Positions 1 through 11,185 of a stretch of 64,000 nucleotides of DNA are shown piece after piece. This stretch comes from Pogostemon cablin (Eukaryota > Streptophyta > Magnoliopsida > Lamiales > Lamiaceae). The position numbers were made by a program, and so were the translations under genes. The stretch spans positions 27,472,064 through 27,536,063 of the forward strand of contig CM042997.1 in NCBI GenBank assembly GCA_023678885.1. The letters run 5' to 3'. The notes beneath the pieces were generated by a model. The model searched no databases, was not told the origin of the DNA, and worked only from the letters and a program-made list of their open reading frames with translations. Every line of letters begins with the position of its first letter. Position 1 is the first letter of the stretch.

Positions 1-747
1 AAACTTCCTCGACGGCTTCCCCTCCACCATTACACCTGATATGATCTTCATCAAATCAATTTCCGACTTCCCTTCGAACAGAGCTTTCATCGACAGCAAC
101 TCCGCCATGACGCACCCCACTGACCACATGTCCACAGCTTCCGTGTAATAAGGCGACCCCATCAGAATTTCGTGAGCCTTGTACGTCGGAGTACCCACAC
201 CGGGGGTGCACGACCCGCGATTCATCACTTTCGACAATCCGAAATCACATATCTTCAGCCGACCCGTTTCGCTCACAAGGATATTCCCGGGCTTCAGATC
301 ACGGTGCATCACGCCGTGGCTGTGGAGATGGTGAACACCTCGTAGAATCTGCTTCATCAGCCCTTTGACTTGAGGGATAGTCAAACAAGTCCAAGAATCC
401 TTCAGTTTGTAGAGTAAACTCGACAGGTCCATCTCCATGTACTCCATCACCATGAATACACGATCAGCTTTGCTGAAGCAATTCTTGAATGCGACGATGT
501 TGGGGTGAGGAGGGAGGGTGTACAGATTGGTAATTTCACTTTTCGTCCTCCTACACGATTCTTTCAGAACCTTCACCGCCACGATTTCGGCAGTGGTAGT
601 GTCAAATGCCCGGTAAACGGCGCCGTATCCACCCTGCCCAATCTTGTTGAGCTTCATGTAGTTTGGCAACCAACAAAAAGGTTTTCTTTCGTAATTATTG
701 TAGCTAGGATCAAACCCATAGTCCGAACGATACCCTAGAGTGGCCAT
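1..747 (-). CDS. CMGC/CDK-like Ser/Thr protein kinase, 3' end outside window
   Basis: Open frame of 249 codons from ATG at 747 down to base 1 with no stop, so the C-terminal lobe is cut by the window edge. Visible kinase landmarks are the glycine loop IGQGGYG (about residues 36-42), VAVK lysine 59, HRDLKPGN with catalytic Asp150, DFG at 168-170 and the subdomain IX run DMWSVGCVMAELL. The motif order and the MWSVGC/MAELL block are typical of CDK and MAPK relatives. Two things are odd. The activation segment is short, and the usual APE motif reads AHE (191-193) after TYK instead of WYR. The region normally holding a PSTAIRE-like helix is also short. No intron is seen, unusual for plant CDKs, so this may be a lineage-specific or retro-derived copy. 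Kinase fold is confident; activity and substrate are unknown. Confidence 0.85.
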   Translation of the reverse strand, partial: MATLGYRSDYGFDPSYNNYERKPFCWLPNYMKLNKIGQGGYGAVYRAFDTTTAEIVAVKVLKESCRRTKSEITNLYTLPPHPNIVAFKNCFSKADRVFMVMEYMEMDLSSLLYKLKDSWTCLTIPQVKGLMKQILRGVHHLHSHGVMHRDLKPGNILVSETGRLKICDFGLSKVMNRGSCTPGVGTPTYKAHEILMGSPYYTEAVDMWSVGCVMAELLSMKALFEGKSEIDLMKIISGVMVEGKPSRKF

Positions 748-1817
748 CTTGTGGGGAATGTATAGACTATAGATAGATTGTGTATTGTCGGGAATGTAAA
801 GAGTGTATTGTGTGGGGGAATCCGGGATGTATACATAGTTATATATAAGGAAGAGAATTAATGAATCCCTTGTTTAATTAAGGAAAAGAATTAATGAATC
901 CCTTGTTTAATTAAGGAAAAGATTGATCAGTTATTATCTGCTGTATTTAAATGAATTAATCAGCAATATTAATTTACGATGCCCTACGTATAATCTGAAC
1001 CTAATAATAATATAGCCGTTATAAAATCAAGAAACCCACACGAAAATAATTAATGAATCTCTTGTTTGATTAAGGAAAATTTAGATTGATTTTTCAGTTA
1101 TTATCTTATACTATTGTATTGTATTTTGATTTGATAATATTTTTTCTTATTTAAATGAATAAATCGGTGAAACGCGTATTTTAATGTTGTAGCAATATAT
1201 GAGATCTCTATTTCACGATTTTCTGACATATTTCATTATGAAGCTATTTAATTTCATTATGCTTCGACTTATTAATTGAAACCCTAAACACCCCCTTTGC
1301 CTCCATCTACTGGAAAACCTTCCGCCATATATACACACATTTGCTATTTCAGAAATCCCCCTTTCAACCTCACCTTCAACTTCTTTTTTCATGTGAAAAA
1401 GAATGTCAGACCGATCCAAATTTTTGAGTTTAGGGTATAATTATAATTTCATCCTTTTGGTTTAGGGTATATTATTTTACCCCTAAAATTTAAGGTTTAA
1501 GATATAATTGTAATTTTACCCATATAGTTTAGCTAAAATCTGTACAATTGCTTGTATAAATTTAAACCCATATTTAATTTCTTAGGCCTATTACTTCATA
1601 CTTTTTTTTTTTATCTCAGCCCAGAAAAAGATATTCATTTCTCATGCACTCTCAAAAACCCATAGTTAAAAGTTTGGGGTTTTAAAAGTAATTCAAACAA
1701 TTAGGTTTTGATTTGCTCTTCTTACAATTAGGGTTTTAAAACTAACAAACAACTCCCATGAACAGCCCTTGTTACACTATACACCTGTGGCACTGATTTG
1801 CTCTTCTTCGAGTTGTG
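748..1817. other. Intergenic, upstream of the kinase; short repeats
   Basis: AT-rich sequence with no convincing gene. A 33-bp unit (AATTAATGAATCCCTTG core) occurs twice in tandem at 855-887 and 888-920, with a diverged third copy at about 1046-1080. At 1430-1530 there is a run of the GGGTATAATTATAATTT type that recurs as a larger array at 38020-38350. Confidence 0.5.
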
Positions 1818-2094
1818 ATGAATCTGCTGCACCCGTTTCTTCTATGCATCATAATTCATACCCATACAAAAGCTGAAACACTTGTAAACACTTCCAACAA
1901 CACTTAAGCTAGCTTATATCTTGCATATATTTCCATTTGCAGAGGTGATGGCAAAACCTTGACAAAGAAAGAGATTATGTTGGAATTCAAGATTGTTGTT
2001 GACAACATTAAAAAGTGCATATGGCTGGATCAAGTCTCAGCAATGCCTTCACACACACATGGTGTGAGTTTACTACTTTCTCAAAATCTGTGTA

Positions 2095-2536
2095 TGTAAG
2101 CATAATTTCATAAACAATTAATTTATTAATTGACATGAATCTTAAATCTTCATGATTTTCACACCCCATCAACATGATTAGAAGACTTACCTTGAGACGC
2201 CATTAATGGTGGTCCTCCTGTGATACGTTCCTACGAATTGCGCCGGGAACTGATTTCTCTCTCCTCACCCCTTTCTTTATGGCACAGTACGTAAGACTTA
2301 ATGTGATAGAGAATTCATAAACTGTGTCTCTTTATAGGTGGAGAGAGGACCAGATCGGATATTAAATCTTTATCAAATCACATTCTATCAATGTGATTAT
2401 TATCCATAAATATATATGACCTTATTTATCTTATATATATTATTTATTTAAATCATATATTTATTTAAGATATTTGATCATAATAAATATCTTATTTATT
2501 TAATTATTAATGGCACTAGGCCATAATAATCTTACA
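2095..2536 (-). repeat. Left copy of the LTR (3' LTR of the element)
   Basis: Begins TGTAAGCATAATTTC and ends CTTACA, with the usual TG...CA ends. It is 442 bp, against 417 bp for the right copy. The main difference is an extra ~22 bp near the start (around 2165-2187). Confidence 0.88.
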
Positions 2537-5500
2537 TTCTCCCACTTGGTCGAGTGACAGAATAAAACATTAAACGTAAAGGTTTAAATAATTTGTATAA
2601 TGTGCGCGATATAAGATAAAAGTAATTGGTCAACTCATAATGTCAATATTATGTATAGACTAACACAAGTCATGGCGGTTCTATATCATTTACTCGACAT
2701 AGTTCCTTCCATGTACTATGATATTAGCTTTCTACTCAACGTGACTCATCAACCTAAGGATCAATAATGGTCCACATAAGTATCTCAATTCGAGATAAAA
2801 TCTTGTTTGATTAATGTCAACATTCATGTATACTAAAATGACAAAACAAGATATATTAATTAGAAACAAAACATAATGAGCTCTTAATGTCAATTCTTTA
2901 TCATAAGTTTGTTACAACTTTTTCAATGATCTCATATTCACATACATTCAATGAATATCTTTAGAGAAGATCATTTGCATAACGGATCCGAAATCATAAG
3001 ATTGGTGCCGTTATGCTCAATTGACATTTTTGTTTCTAAAGTTCTTCTTAACGACAAATACTTTTATTCCATATGTTTTAGCAACTTTAGAATATCTATC
3101 GTTTTAGAGAAGAACAATGCCGCGGAATAATCATAATAATTTTTTAGCAACTTGACATTATTGTCAACTTATTTCAAGTCCTGAAATTAAGTTCCACATT
3201 CAATTTACTTAAATTGTAGCTTCAAATCATGCCACAAGTTAACTTTAATAGTGAATGTAGTTTTCAAAAAACTTCTTCACACTTTTGCATGACATAATAT
3301 CTCTGACTAAGAAACATAAAAGTCGAAGTGAATTTCTTGCATCATATAATCATTTTAATCTGATTCTGTATTTAATTACATTTAAGTAAGTAGAATTTTG
3401 ATAAGTAAGCACGGGTGCTTCATTTCATATAAATACACCATAATATTTTCTTATGAAACGTTATTGTCATCCATTTATGAATCACTTCAATAATGACCAA
3501 GCATTTTAACAGCAAGACTGATATTTGGTCTTCAAACAATTTTGTATATTTAAGTTACTAATAACATATGCATAAGGAATATTATAGTACGTTCCAATTC
3601 ATTATTACATAAGATTGAACTTATAATCTCCCTTCCGGATTGGAACGTGCTTTACAAATATCTTTCCATCCATAATCTTAATTGAACTTTAATAACATAT
3701 ACTTACTGAGACATCGTAATCTTTGTGATATGTACTGAAATATTTCTATCTCAATCACATAAGTTGTCTCATCATATATTTCATTTCAAAGTTCTTTGAG
3801 AGAAATAATTTATTGGTTTCACATAATAAACCAAGATCATCAGTTGCAAGCAAGTTTATCATCAACATATAAAATTAATGTACTCCCACTGATTTTCAGA
3901 TATTTACATCGATTTATGATATTTTCCTTAAATCCAAAACATATCACGAAAAGAAAACATGCTTAAGTTCGTATGTTGATTCTTTAAGTTTACACGCCAT
4001 GTGATATTTTCCTTCAATGGAAAAACTTTTGAGTTGGTCCATTTAAATTCTTATACCAAATCACCATTTAAAAAAACAGGCATAATATTTATTTGGTGCA
4101 ACTCTAAGTCATAATGGTTACAAAGCCATGATAATTTTAATGGAGTCCTGTATAGAAATAACTCGTTGTATCTCTTTACAATTATGCCATCTTTTTGAGT
4201 AAATCTTTAGCAACAACTCTAGTTTTATATCTTTTGATATTGTCATATGTTCACTCTTGATCATAAAGATACATATGTATCCAATTCTTTTATACCTTTC
4301 TGGCAATTCTTATAGGATATAAACCTCATTATGAGTCATTGATTTCAACTCGTCTTTCATAGCATTTACTCATTTAATGGAATTAGTATTTTCCATGACT
4401 TATTCCAAAACTAGAATTTTATAATGTCAAATTTTAGCAAATTTTATTGTACCACATATGCAATCGTTAGAAATAGCAGATATATTATCTTTAAGATATT
4501 TTTAATGCTATTTGACGTGATATATCTAATGAAAGCTCATTGACCATTGATTTAGCAAAATCACATTCAATAAGAGAGTAGAATAATTTATATGTTGTCC
4601 TTAAAACTTGTTTGACTATTCGACAACTATATAACAACTTTAGAAGAAGTTTTAGATAAATATATTTTTCAATTCTCCACCAAACTTCTTCAATAACCAC
4701 ATTTCATGGTTTCATACTCCCACTGATTTTACAGTTCTTAATGAATTTGCATTCCAGTTTTAAAATTTTTGTACTATGGTTAAGACCATAAAATCCATAC
4801 CCTTTAGACTTGGATAATTTATAAAGAAATAACATAAGTTTCTTATATCCAATTTCTTTTCATGTTGTTGTAAAACATAGTCCCTCCCGGGTAAATTTAA
4901 AACATGCAACTGCCTAAGATCGAGTTTTCTACCAATTCACAATTTATAAGGTGTTTTGAAAACTTCTTTACTAGAAACTCAATCATCAAGTAAGTGGTAG
5001 TTTTAAGTGCATATATCCACAAGTTATAGGTATAGATTAATCATTCAACATGCTTCTAACCATATTCAATAAAGTACTATTATATCATTCTGCAACAATA
5101 ATATATTTTTGGTGTGCAATATTAAGTATAAATGTCAGCTTTTCTTGTAATTTAGTGATTGAGCATGATAATTCATCATACTTTCCATAAAATTCATCAC
5201 TTCTTCACATCTTTGTAATTTTCACTTTTCTATCTAATTTTCTCAACATCATTAATAAATGCTTATCGAATATTTATAGAATGAGAATTTTCTTGCAAAG
5301 ATAAATATAATCATAATGTGAAAAATTAAAATTAAAATTAAAAAATGATGGAATATTATTATTCCTTTAATAAGGGTATTATCATAAGATTTACATTTAG
5401 CGGTGTAAACTATTATAAGAAATTGTGTAGTTATCGTGACTCTATTCTTTGTGTGTTTTATTTGTTTTTCTTTAATGCAATTCACACAAATATCAAGATC

Positions 5501-7687
5501 AGTAAAAGTCTATATCATGAAAGGTTTTATTCTTAATTAATTCTTTTGGAAAGTTACCCCAAACATTAAAGCCACGTTTAGTTCAAACTTCATTACTTTT
5601 AAACGAACATAATGTTTAAATTTTAAATTATTTCTTAAACCTTCTTTCCTTTTGAACCATTATTAATTTAAGCATTACGTGAATTTAATTCACATTCCAT
5701 TTGTCTTTCATGGTGTTATGGTTTATTAGGAATAGGTCATACTTAGAAGGTAGTGAATTTGTAAACTACATATTCATTATTGAAGGCTTTAATCTTGTTG
5801 CAATATTTGTTATCTTTAATGATAAGTTCATGTATGCCATGAAAACCATCAAACTTTATGGTGGTTAAAGATAGTAATTAATATCTCGTCAAGAGATTTA
5901 TTAGTAATTTAGGTATTATAAACTTAATACTTGGTCATGTTCATTCGCACAAACATTAGGCTAAGTCTGTTTGATCTAATTCAAGCATTATAGTCAGATT
6001 ACTAAGCTTTATTGCTAGTACAAGCAAATAAACAATTTATCTTAAAGTGACAAATAAAATCCAAAATACTTTGGTGAAATTAGATTTATTCACATTATTT
6101 AAATTACTTTAATCCATTTTGTAATGGAACAGACGCATCATGCGAATAGAGACTAAATAATATAAGTAATTTTAAGAATAAGAATAATATAATTTATTCC
6201 TATAAATACCTTAAGTAATTTAACAGCAGATTCAGGATCGAATGCAATAAATGTATATTGAAGTTCTCCTTTGGGCTATACAACAATATATCATCATAAT
6301 CATAATGATGCTTGCATATTTAACATAATTTGTTAATTAAATATTTTTCATTAAAACTATTTTATCATATTTGGACATACAAAACAGTTTGTTATAATAT
6401 ATTAATTATCATTTTATCACATTCATATTCATGAATTATAAAGACTAGCTATCACCTTTGGGTGAATTTAAAGTCTTATAATTATGAAATTTTTAATAGC
6501 CCATATAATAATTCATCATTCAAGCATCACATAAATATGAGAAATTAAAATTTTATTATACGATTTATCATTTTAATCTTTCAGGTCAGACCACTTTGGT
6601 GATTAACAGACCAACATTAAATAAATTCAAATCGTAAAATCATCCATTATAATCTTATCAAAGATTTTCATAATAGATTATATTCAAAAGCTGAGTAATA
6701 ACAAATCATTATTTAATAAATATTCATAAATCACAATCAAACATACCTAACATAAGTGAGATATTCTAATATCATATATCCCAAAATAACTTTAATTATT
6801 ATCAAAATAATATAAGTCATAAACATTAGTGATGGATTGATTTCATTAACATTATTAAATCACTTTAGTTGGAAAGTTACAATTATGTTAATAATTGAGC
6901 ATTAAAATGTGACATTCAAGTCATATGAATTAGGCAGATTGCTTTATTGACTGTAATTAGTTGTCATTATTCTTAATCAGCCACTCCTAAAATTAAAGGG
7001 AGTCACGTAATTTTATATTAAAAATCTCATTAAAATCTCATGACATAATTAAATATTATAAATCTCATTAAAATCTCATGACATAATTAACTTTCATAAT
7101 TAAAAGGAGTTACGTAACTTTATATTTAAAATCTCATGCTGACATAATTAACTCCCCTAATCAATTTTTAATAGTTCAGTCCAAAAAAAATTAAATAGGC
7201 CAGTTATTATTTTTGTCATACATCATCAATTTATCACAATTAATTATACATGGTATAATAAATTCATATTATAATAATATGTATAAATACATGATACTGT
7301 TAATTAATATCAGAATTCTTCAAAATAAGTAATCATCATATTTTAATTAAATATGACATTACTACTTTATCATAATATTTTTAACGGGATAGTTCTTAAT
7401 TCCCAAAATAACTTTAATTATGATACAATAATCAATTCCAACTAATTTCATAAACATAATTCCAACTAATTTTATAAACATAATTTTGCCCAAAATTCAA
7501 TAATATGATCGAGATCAATACATCATCATTTTTCTCATGCAAATTGCAGCGGAAAAACATATATGCATGTTTTGATTATCTCATTCAATTAGTCATATGA
7601 TAAGTGGATTCATTCAATCATATACAGATTCATAAAATATTAATTGATGAAAAATCATGAGATCCAAAACCATGCTCTGATACCACA

Positions 7688-8104
7688 TGTAAGCATAATT
7701 TCATAAACAATTAATTTATTAATTGACATGGATCTTAGATCTTCATGATTTTCACACTTACCTTGAGATGCCATTAATGGGGGTCCTCCTGTAATACATT
7801 CCTACGAATTGCGCGGGGAACTGATTTCTCTCTCCTTAGTCCTTTCTTTATGGCACAGTACGTAAGACTTAATGTGATAGAGAATTCATAAAACTGTGTC
7901 TTTTTATAGGTGGAGAGAGGATCAGGATATTAAATCTTTATCAAATCACATTCTATCAATGTGATAGTTATCCATAAATATATATGATCTTATTTATCTC
8001 ATATATATTATTTATTTAAACCATATATTTATTTAAGATATTTGATCATAATAAATATCTTATTTATTTAATTATTAATGGCACTAAACCATAATAATCT
8101 TACG
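7688..8104 (-). repeat. Right copy of the LTR (5' LTR of the element)
   Basis: Begins TGTAAGCATAATTTC like the left copy. Its last dinucleotide reads CG instead of CA, most simply a point mutation, because the GTGTA target duplication follows directly. Confidence 0.88.
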
Positions 8105-8248
8105 GTGTATTCGTAGTATCTTCATTTTACAGTACATTAGAGAAGTGTATTTTGCGTATTGTTGTAACCCTGTTGCAGGGACATGTATTTCGAAAAGATA
8201 TCTTTAACATTCTTGCTGCACTGAACCCAGAATTCATCAGATACCCAG

Positions 8249-8899
8249 GTACTTGTTACGACCCTTGGGTGGTCGTTTGTCTCTCTCATGGAGAGCCTAA
8301 ATCATTAGTGAGAAGGGATAGAGTGTATATAAAAATGCTACTTTTGGCATCCCGGATAATTTGAGAGATACCAAAATTAGCATTCTTATTCTCAGGGAGG
8401 TGAGTAACTGTTCGATTCTCCTATTATATCTCTTGTTGCGCACTATTTGGTGATTGACATGTACGATAGTCTAATAAAACATAAAGGAAAGCTTAAATTC
8501 TATGGACAATGGTCAAAATTTTCTTTCACGTACACGTCTTACTCATTTAACACGTGTAACATGAGATGTAAAACTAAGTGTAACAGAAAATTCAAGAGTG
8601 CATTTTAACAATGCATTTTCTTTGCTCAGAAGGAGTAATTAATTTATTAAATGAAATTGGCGGCAGATAATTGTTGTGAAATGAAAAGTAGCAAAATAAT
8701 TTAAAAATAAATCATAAAGATTGGCGGCAGAAAGTTTAATTGCAAAAATTCAAACTCAAAAAAATCAAAATTCAGTCTCCCGCAAGCTTCTCCCAAAATC
8801 CCGCCTTCAAAGTTCGAACTCTTATTTAAATTCTTCGTAGCTCACCCACATTCTTCACAATCATCTTCTGCAACAAAAATTCCCCCCCAAATCTCGAAA
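8249..8899 (+). promoter_or_regulatory. Upstream region of the RNR small-subunit gene with E2F-like sites
   Basis: Two exact ATTGGCGG words (8656-8663 and 8720-8727), both in the context ATTGGCGGCAGA, fit the plant E2F consensus WTTSSCSS. Two further CCCGC-containing words, TCTCCCGC (8776-8783) and TCCCGCC (8799-8805), lie nearer the start codon. E2F control of RNR2 genes at G1/S is established for tobacco and Arabidopsis; its use here is inferred. The first ~350 bases hold only the tail of the GH51 remnant and unassigned sequence. Confidence 0.6.
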
Positions 8900-9892
8900 A
8901 TGCCATCGATCCCTGAAGAGCCCCTTCTCACCCCCAATGAAGATCGCTTCTGTATGTTTCCGATCAAGTACCCAAAGATCTGGGAGATGTACAAGAAAGC
9001 CGAAGCTTCATTCTGGACGGCGGAGGAAGTCGATCTCTCTCAAGATATCCGCCAATGGGAGATGCTTTCTCCCGACGAGAAGCATTTCATCAAACACGTG
9101 TTGGCCTTCTTCGCCGCCTCAGACGGCATCGTTTTGGAGAATCTCGCCGGAAGATTCATGAAGGAGGTTCAGATCTCCGAAGCACGCGCCTTCTACGGTT
9201 TCCAGATCGCGATCGAGAACATCCATTCGGAAATGTACAGTCTTCTCCTCGAAACCTACATCAAAGATTCCGACGAAAAAAACCTGCTTTTCCGAGCAAT
9301 CGAAACCATCCCCTGCGTGGAGAAGAAAGCGAAATGGGCGCTCCGGTGGATTGACGGCTCTGAATCGTTCGCCGAGCGATTGATCGCCTTCGCTTGCGTT
9401 GAAGGCATATTCTTCTCCGGCAGCTTCTGCGCCATATTCTGGCTGAAGAAACGCGGATTGATGCCGGGATTGACCTTCTCCAACGAGTTGATCTCACGCG
9501 ACGAAGGGCTTCACTGCGACTTCGCTTGCTTGCTCTACAGTCTGATGAAGGGGAAGCTGAGCGAGGAGAGAGTGAAGGCGTTGGTGGCGGAGGCGGTGGG
9601 CATAGAAAGGGAGTTTGTGTGCGACGCGCTGCCGTGCGCGTTGGTGGGGATGAACGGCGAATTGATGAGCCAATACATCGAATTCGTGGCGGATCGGCTG
9701 CTGAATTCGTTGGGATACGGGAAATTGTACAATGTGAGGAACCCGTTTGATTGGATGGAGCTGATCAGTTTGCAGGGGAAGACGAATTTCTTCGAGAAAA
9801 GAGTGGGGGAGTATCAGAAGGCTTCGGTGATGTTGAGTGTGAATGGAAATGGAGCAGATAATCATGTCTTCACTTTGAGTGAAGATTTCTGA
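8900..9892 (+). CDS. TSO2: Ribonucleoside-diphosphate reductase small subunit (R2)
   Basis: Intronless 330-residue class Ia R2 protein. It houses the diiron-tyrosyl radical cofactor that lets the R1-R2 complex reduce ribonucleotides to deoxyribonucleotides for DNA synthesis and repair. By comparison with mouse R2 the iron ligands are Asp75, Glu106, His109, Glu168, Glu202 and His205, and the radical tyrosine is Tyr113 in ENIHSEMY; all are present. The C-terminal tail FTLSEDF matches the R1-docking heptapeptide of eukaryotic R2. Length and lack of introns agree with Arabidopsis TSO2/RNR2. The coding part is much more GC-rich than its surroundings and throws several long antisense frames, which are shadows. 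The upstream region has E2F-like sites, in keeping with S-phase expression. Confidence 0.97.
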   Translation: MPSIPEEPLLTPNEDRFCMFPIKYPKIWEMYKKAEASFWTAEEVDLSQDIRQWEMLSPDEKHFIKHVLAFFAASDGIVLENLAGRFMKEVQISEARAFYGFQIAIENIHSEMYSLLLETYIKDSDEKNLLFRAIETIPCVEKKAKWALRWIDGSESFAERLIAFACVEGIFFSGSFCAIFWLKKRGLMPGLTFSNELISRDEGLHCDFACLLYSLMKGKLSEERVKALVAEAVGIEREFVCDALPCALVGMNGELMSQYIEFVADRLLNSLGYGKLYNVRNPFDWMELISLQGKTNFFEKRVGEYQKASVMLSVNGNGADNHVFTLSEDF

Positions 9893-11185
9893 TACATTTA
9901 AATTTGATTAACTGGATTTTTATATATGATAAAAAAAAAAAAAGAGTTGTCGCTTGTTTTTGTTGATTAATTTAATGAAATAGCGTTATGTAAATCCTTA
10001 AACCCCATTATGAATATTGTACGTGGCTACGTTCTGTTTAATTCAAATAATTTTATAAATAAATTTATTTGCTTTATAAGTTATACTATAATATTTTTTG
10101 GAATGATATTTTTAAAATAAAATCTATTGAGTGTCAGTATTGTTTGAATATATAAAGAAATAAGTAAATTGTGGAAGAGGGAGTAATAAATTACGCTGTA
10201 AAAATTTTTGTAACACAATATTATGTCATGATCAAACTTCAATACGAATTCATGGTATAAGAATGGGGTAGTAATTATTTAAAATTTATTTTGTTTTTGG
10301 ATAAACACTATATGTTGCAAGGCAGCTTTTTGATTAGTGAAATATGTTGCAATTTTATGCCCTAGTTGATTATTAAATCAATATAGTGATCATAAGGAGA
10401 AGGTTAACACCACAATATAGTTTATTGAATAAACAATCGGTATATATAAATAAGTGGTGGCATTCATTTATTTATACTAAAAAATAGATTAGGAAGATTT
10501 ATTCGGATATAAAAAATAGTAGCCAAATTGAGCTAGTTGGGACAAGGAGCTGGAGATATGAACACGATACAAACATATGCAATGGGATATGCAAAGGAAT
10601 CTAATTATTATCTAACTAATTAATTTTTTTTTTAAAAAAAAAAACTTATCAAAATTAAACGCCCATATAAATAAAATAGCTGTGAATTTTAACGTAGGAC
10701 ACAAAATTACCTTAACTCTTAAGTCGAAAAAAGAACCAATTATTTGAGCTGAAATGAGTAAAGGAAATCATGACATGAAGATCAAATTAGAAATGAGTAA
10801 AGGAAATCATGACATCTTTTTTTTTTAAAAAAAAAATTTAATACAACAAACAGTAACAGAGGAGACAATTAAACATTAAAAAAAAAAGTACAACATATAG
10901 GGCTTGCCAATTGCAACTATTGCCAAACTCGACTTGCTTTACTAAGATGGAAAGAAATGTAGAGTAAATGTCAAATACTGCAAATGGGTAGGTGAAAATA
11001 AGCGATTTAGAGACCAATACAGTGAAAACCATATTCCAGCATGATTCTTCAGTACAATTATAAAGAATAGTCAACATTTTAACGACAAGGTAGATGCTGG
11101 CATCTCTAGTCTAATAAAATCTACCGATTCAAAGCTCCACAAGACGGGAGAACGCGAAATTCATATGAAGAGAACTAGGGATGAC
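9893..11185. other. Intergenic between RNR2 and TOM20 (convergent 3' ends)
   Basis: No gene seen. It holds a long A-run after the RNR2 stop (about 9930-9943), an inverted T/A tract at 10623-10645, and two copies of AAATGAGTAAAGGAAATCATG at about 10754 and 10793. The last ~150 bases should include the TOM20 3' UTR. Confidence 0.5.

Larger units (their letters stand above)
2095..8104 (-). mobile_element. Degenerate Ty1/copia LTR retrotransposon
   Basis: A 6.0-kb element bounded by two similar direct repeats and flanked on both sides by GTGTA (2090-2094 and 8105-8109), a 5-bp target duplication. Next to the right LTR, 7673-7684 is the reverse complement of TGGTATCAGAGC, the primer-binding site for initiator Met-tRNA. 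Next to the left LTR, the complement of 2537-2548 is a purine-rich tract (AAGTGGGAGAA). The element therefore reads on the minus strand. An ILYVDD reverse-transcriptase motif is readable in reverse at about 3855-3875, near the 3' end, which fits copia gene order. All reading frames are broken and the interior is very AT-rich, so it cannot be autonomous. It sits about 33 bp inside an intron of the GH51 remnant. Confidence 0.88.
1818..8248 (+). pseudogene. Remnant of a GH51 alpha-L-arabinofuranosidase gene, interrupted by a copia element
   Basis: Three fragments lie in order. At 1818-1907 a 29-codon ORF has a hydrophobic start followed by KAETLVNTSNNT, resembling the signal peptide and first residues of plant arabinofuranosidases. 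At 1943-2061, after an AG acceptor, is an exon encoding EIMLEFK...IWLDQVSAMP, which matches the conserved stretch before the GH51 catalytic barrel. At 8179-8248 an exon bounded by AG and GT encodes GHVFRKDIFNILAALNPEF and ends FIRYPG, as in the family. The last two are separated by an intron carrying the LTR element. Most of the N-terminal part, the catalytic glutamates and the whole C-terminal half are missing, so this is a broken copy. Family assignment of exons 2 and 3 is good; the 1818 piece is tentative. Confidence 0.65.

Noticed and set aside
4118..5536. Small frames inside the copia element
   Set aside because: AT-rich chance frames; no retroelement domain beyond scattered motif traces.
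8395..8440. tRNA or SINE B-box (GTTCGATTC)
   Set aside because: No A-box at the right distance and no cloverleaf can be drawn.
9055..9865. Long frames on both strands across the RNR2 gene
   Set aside because: They are shadows of a GC-rich coding region; only the 330-residue frame has family residues.
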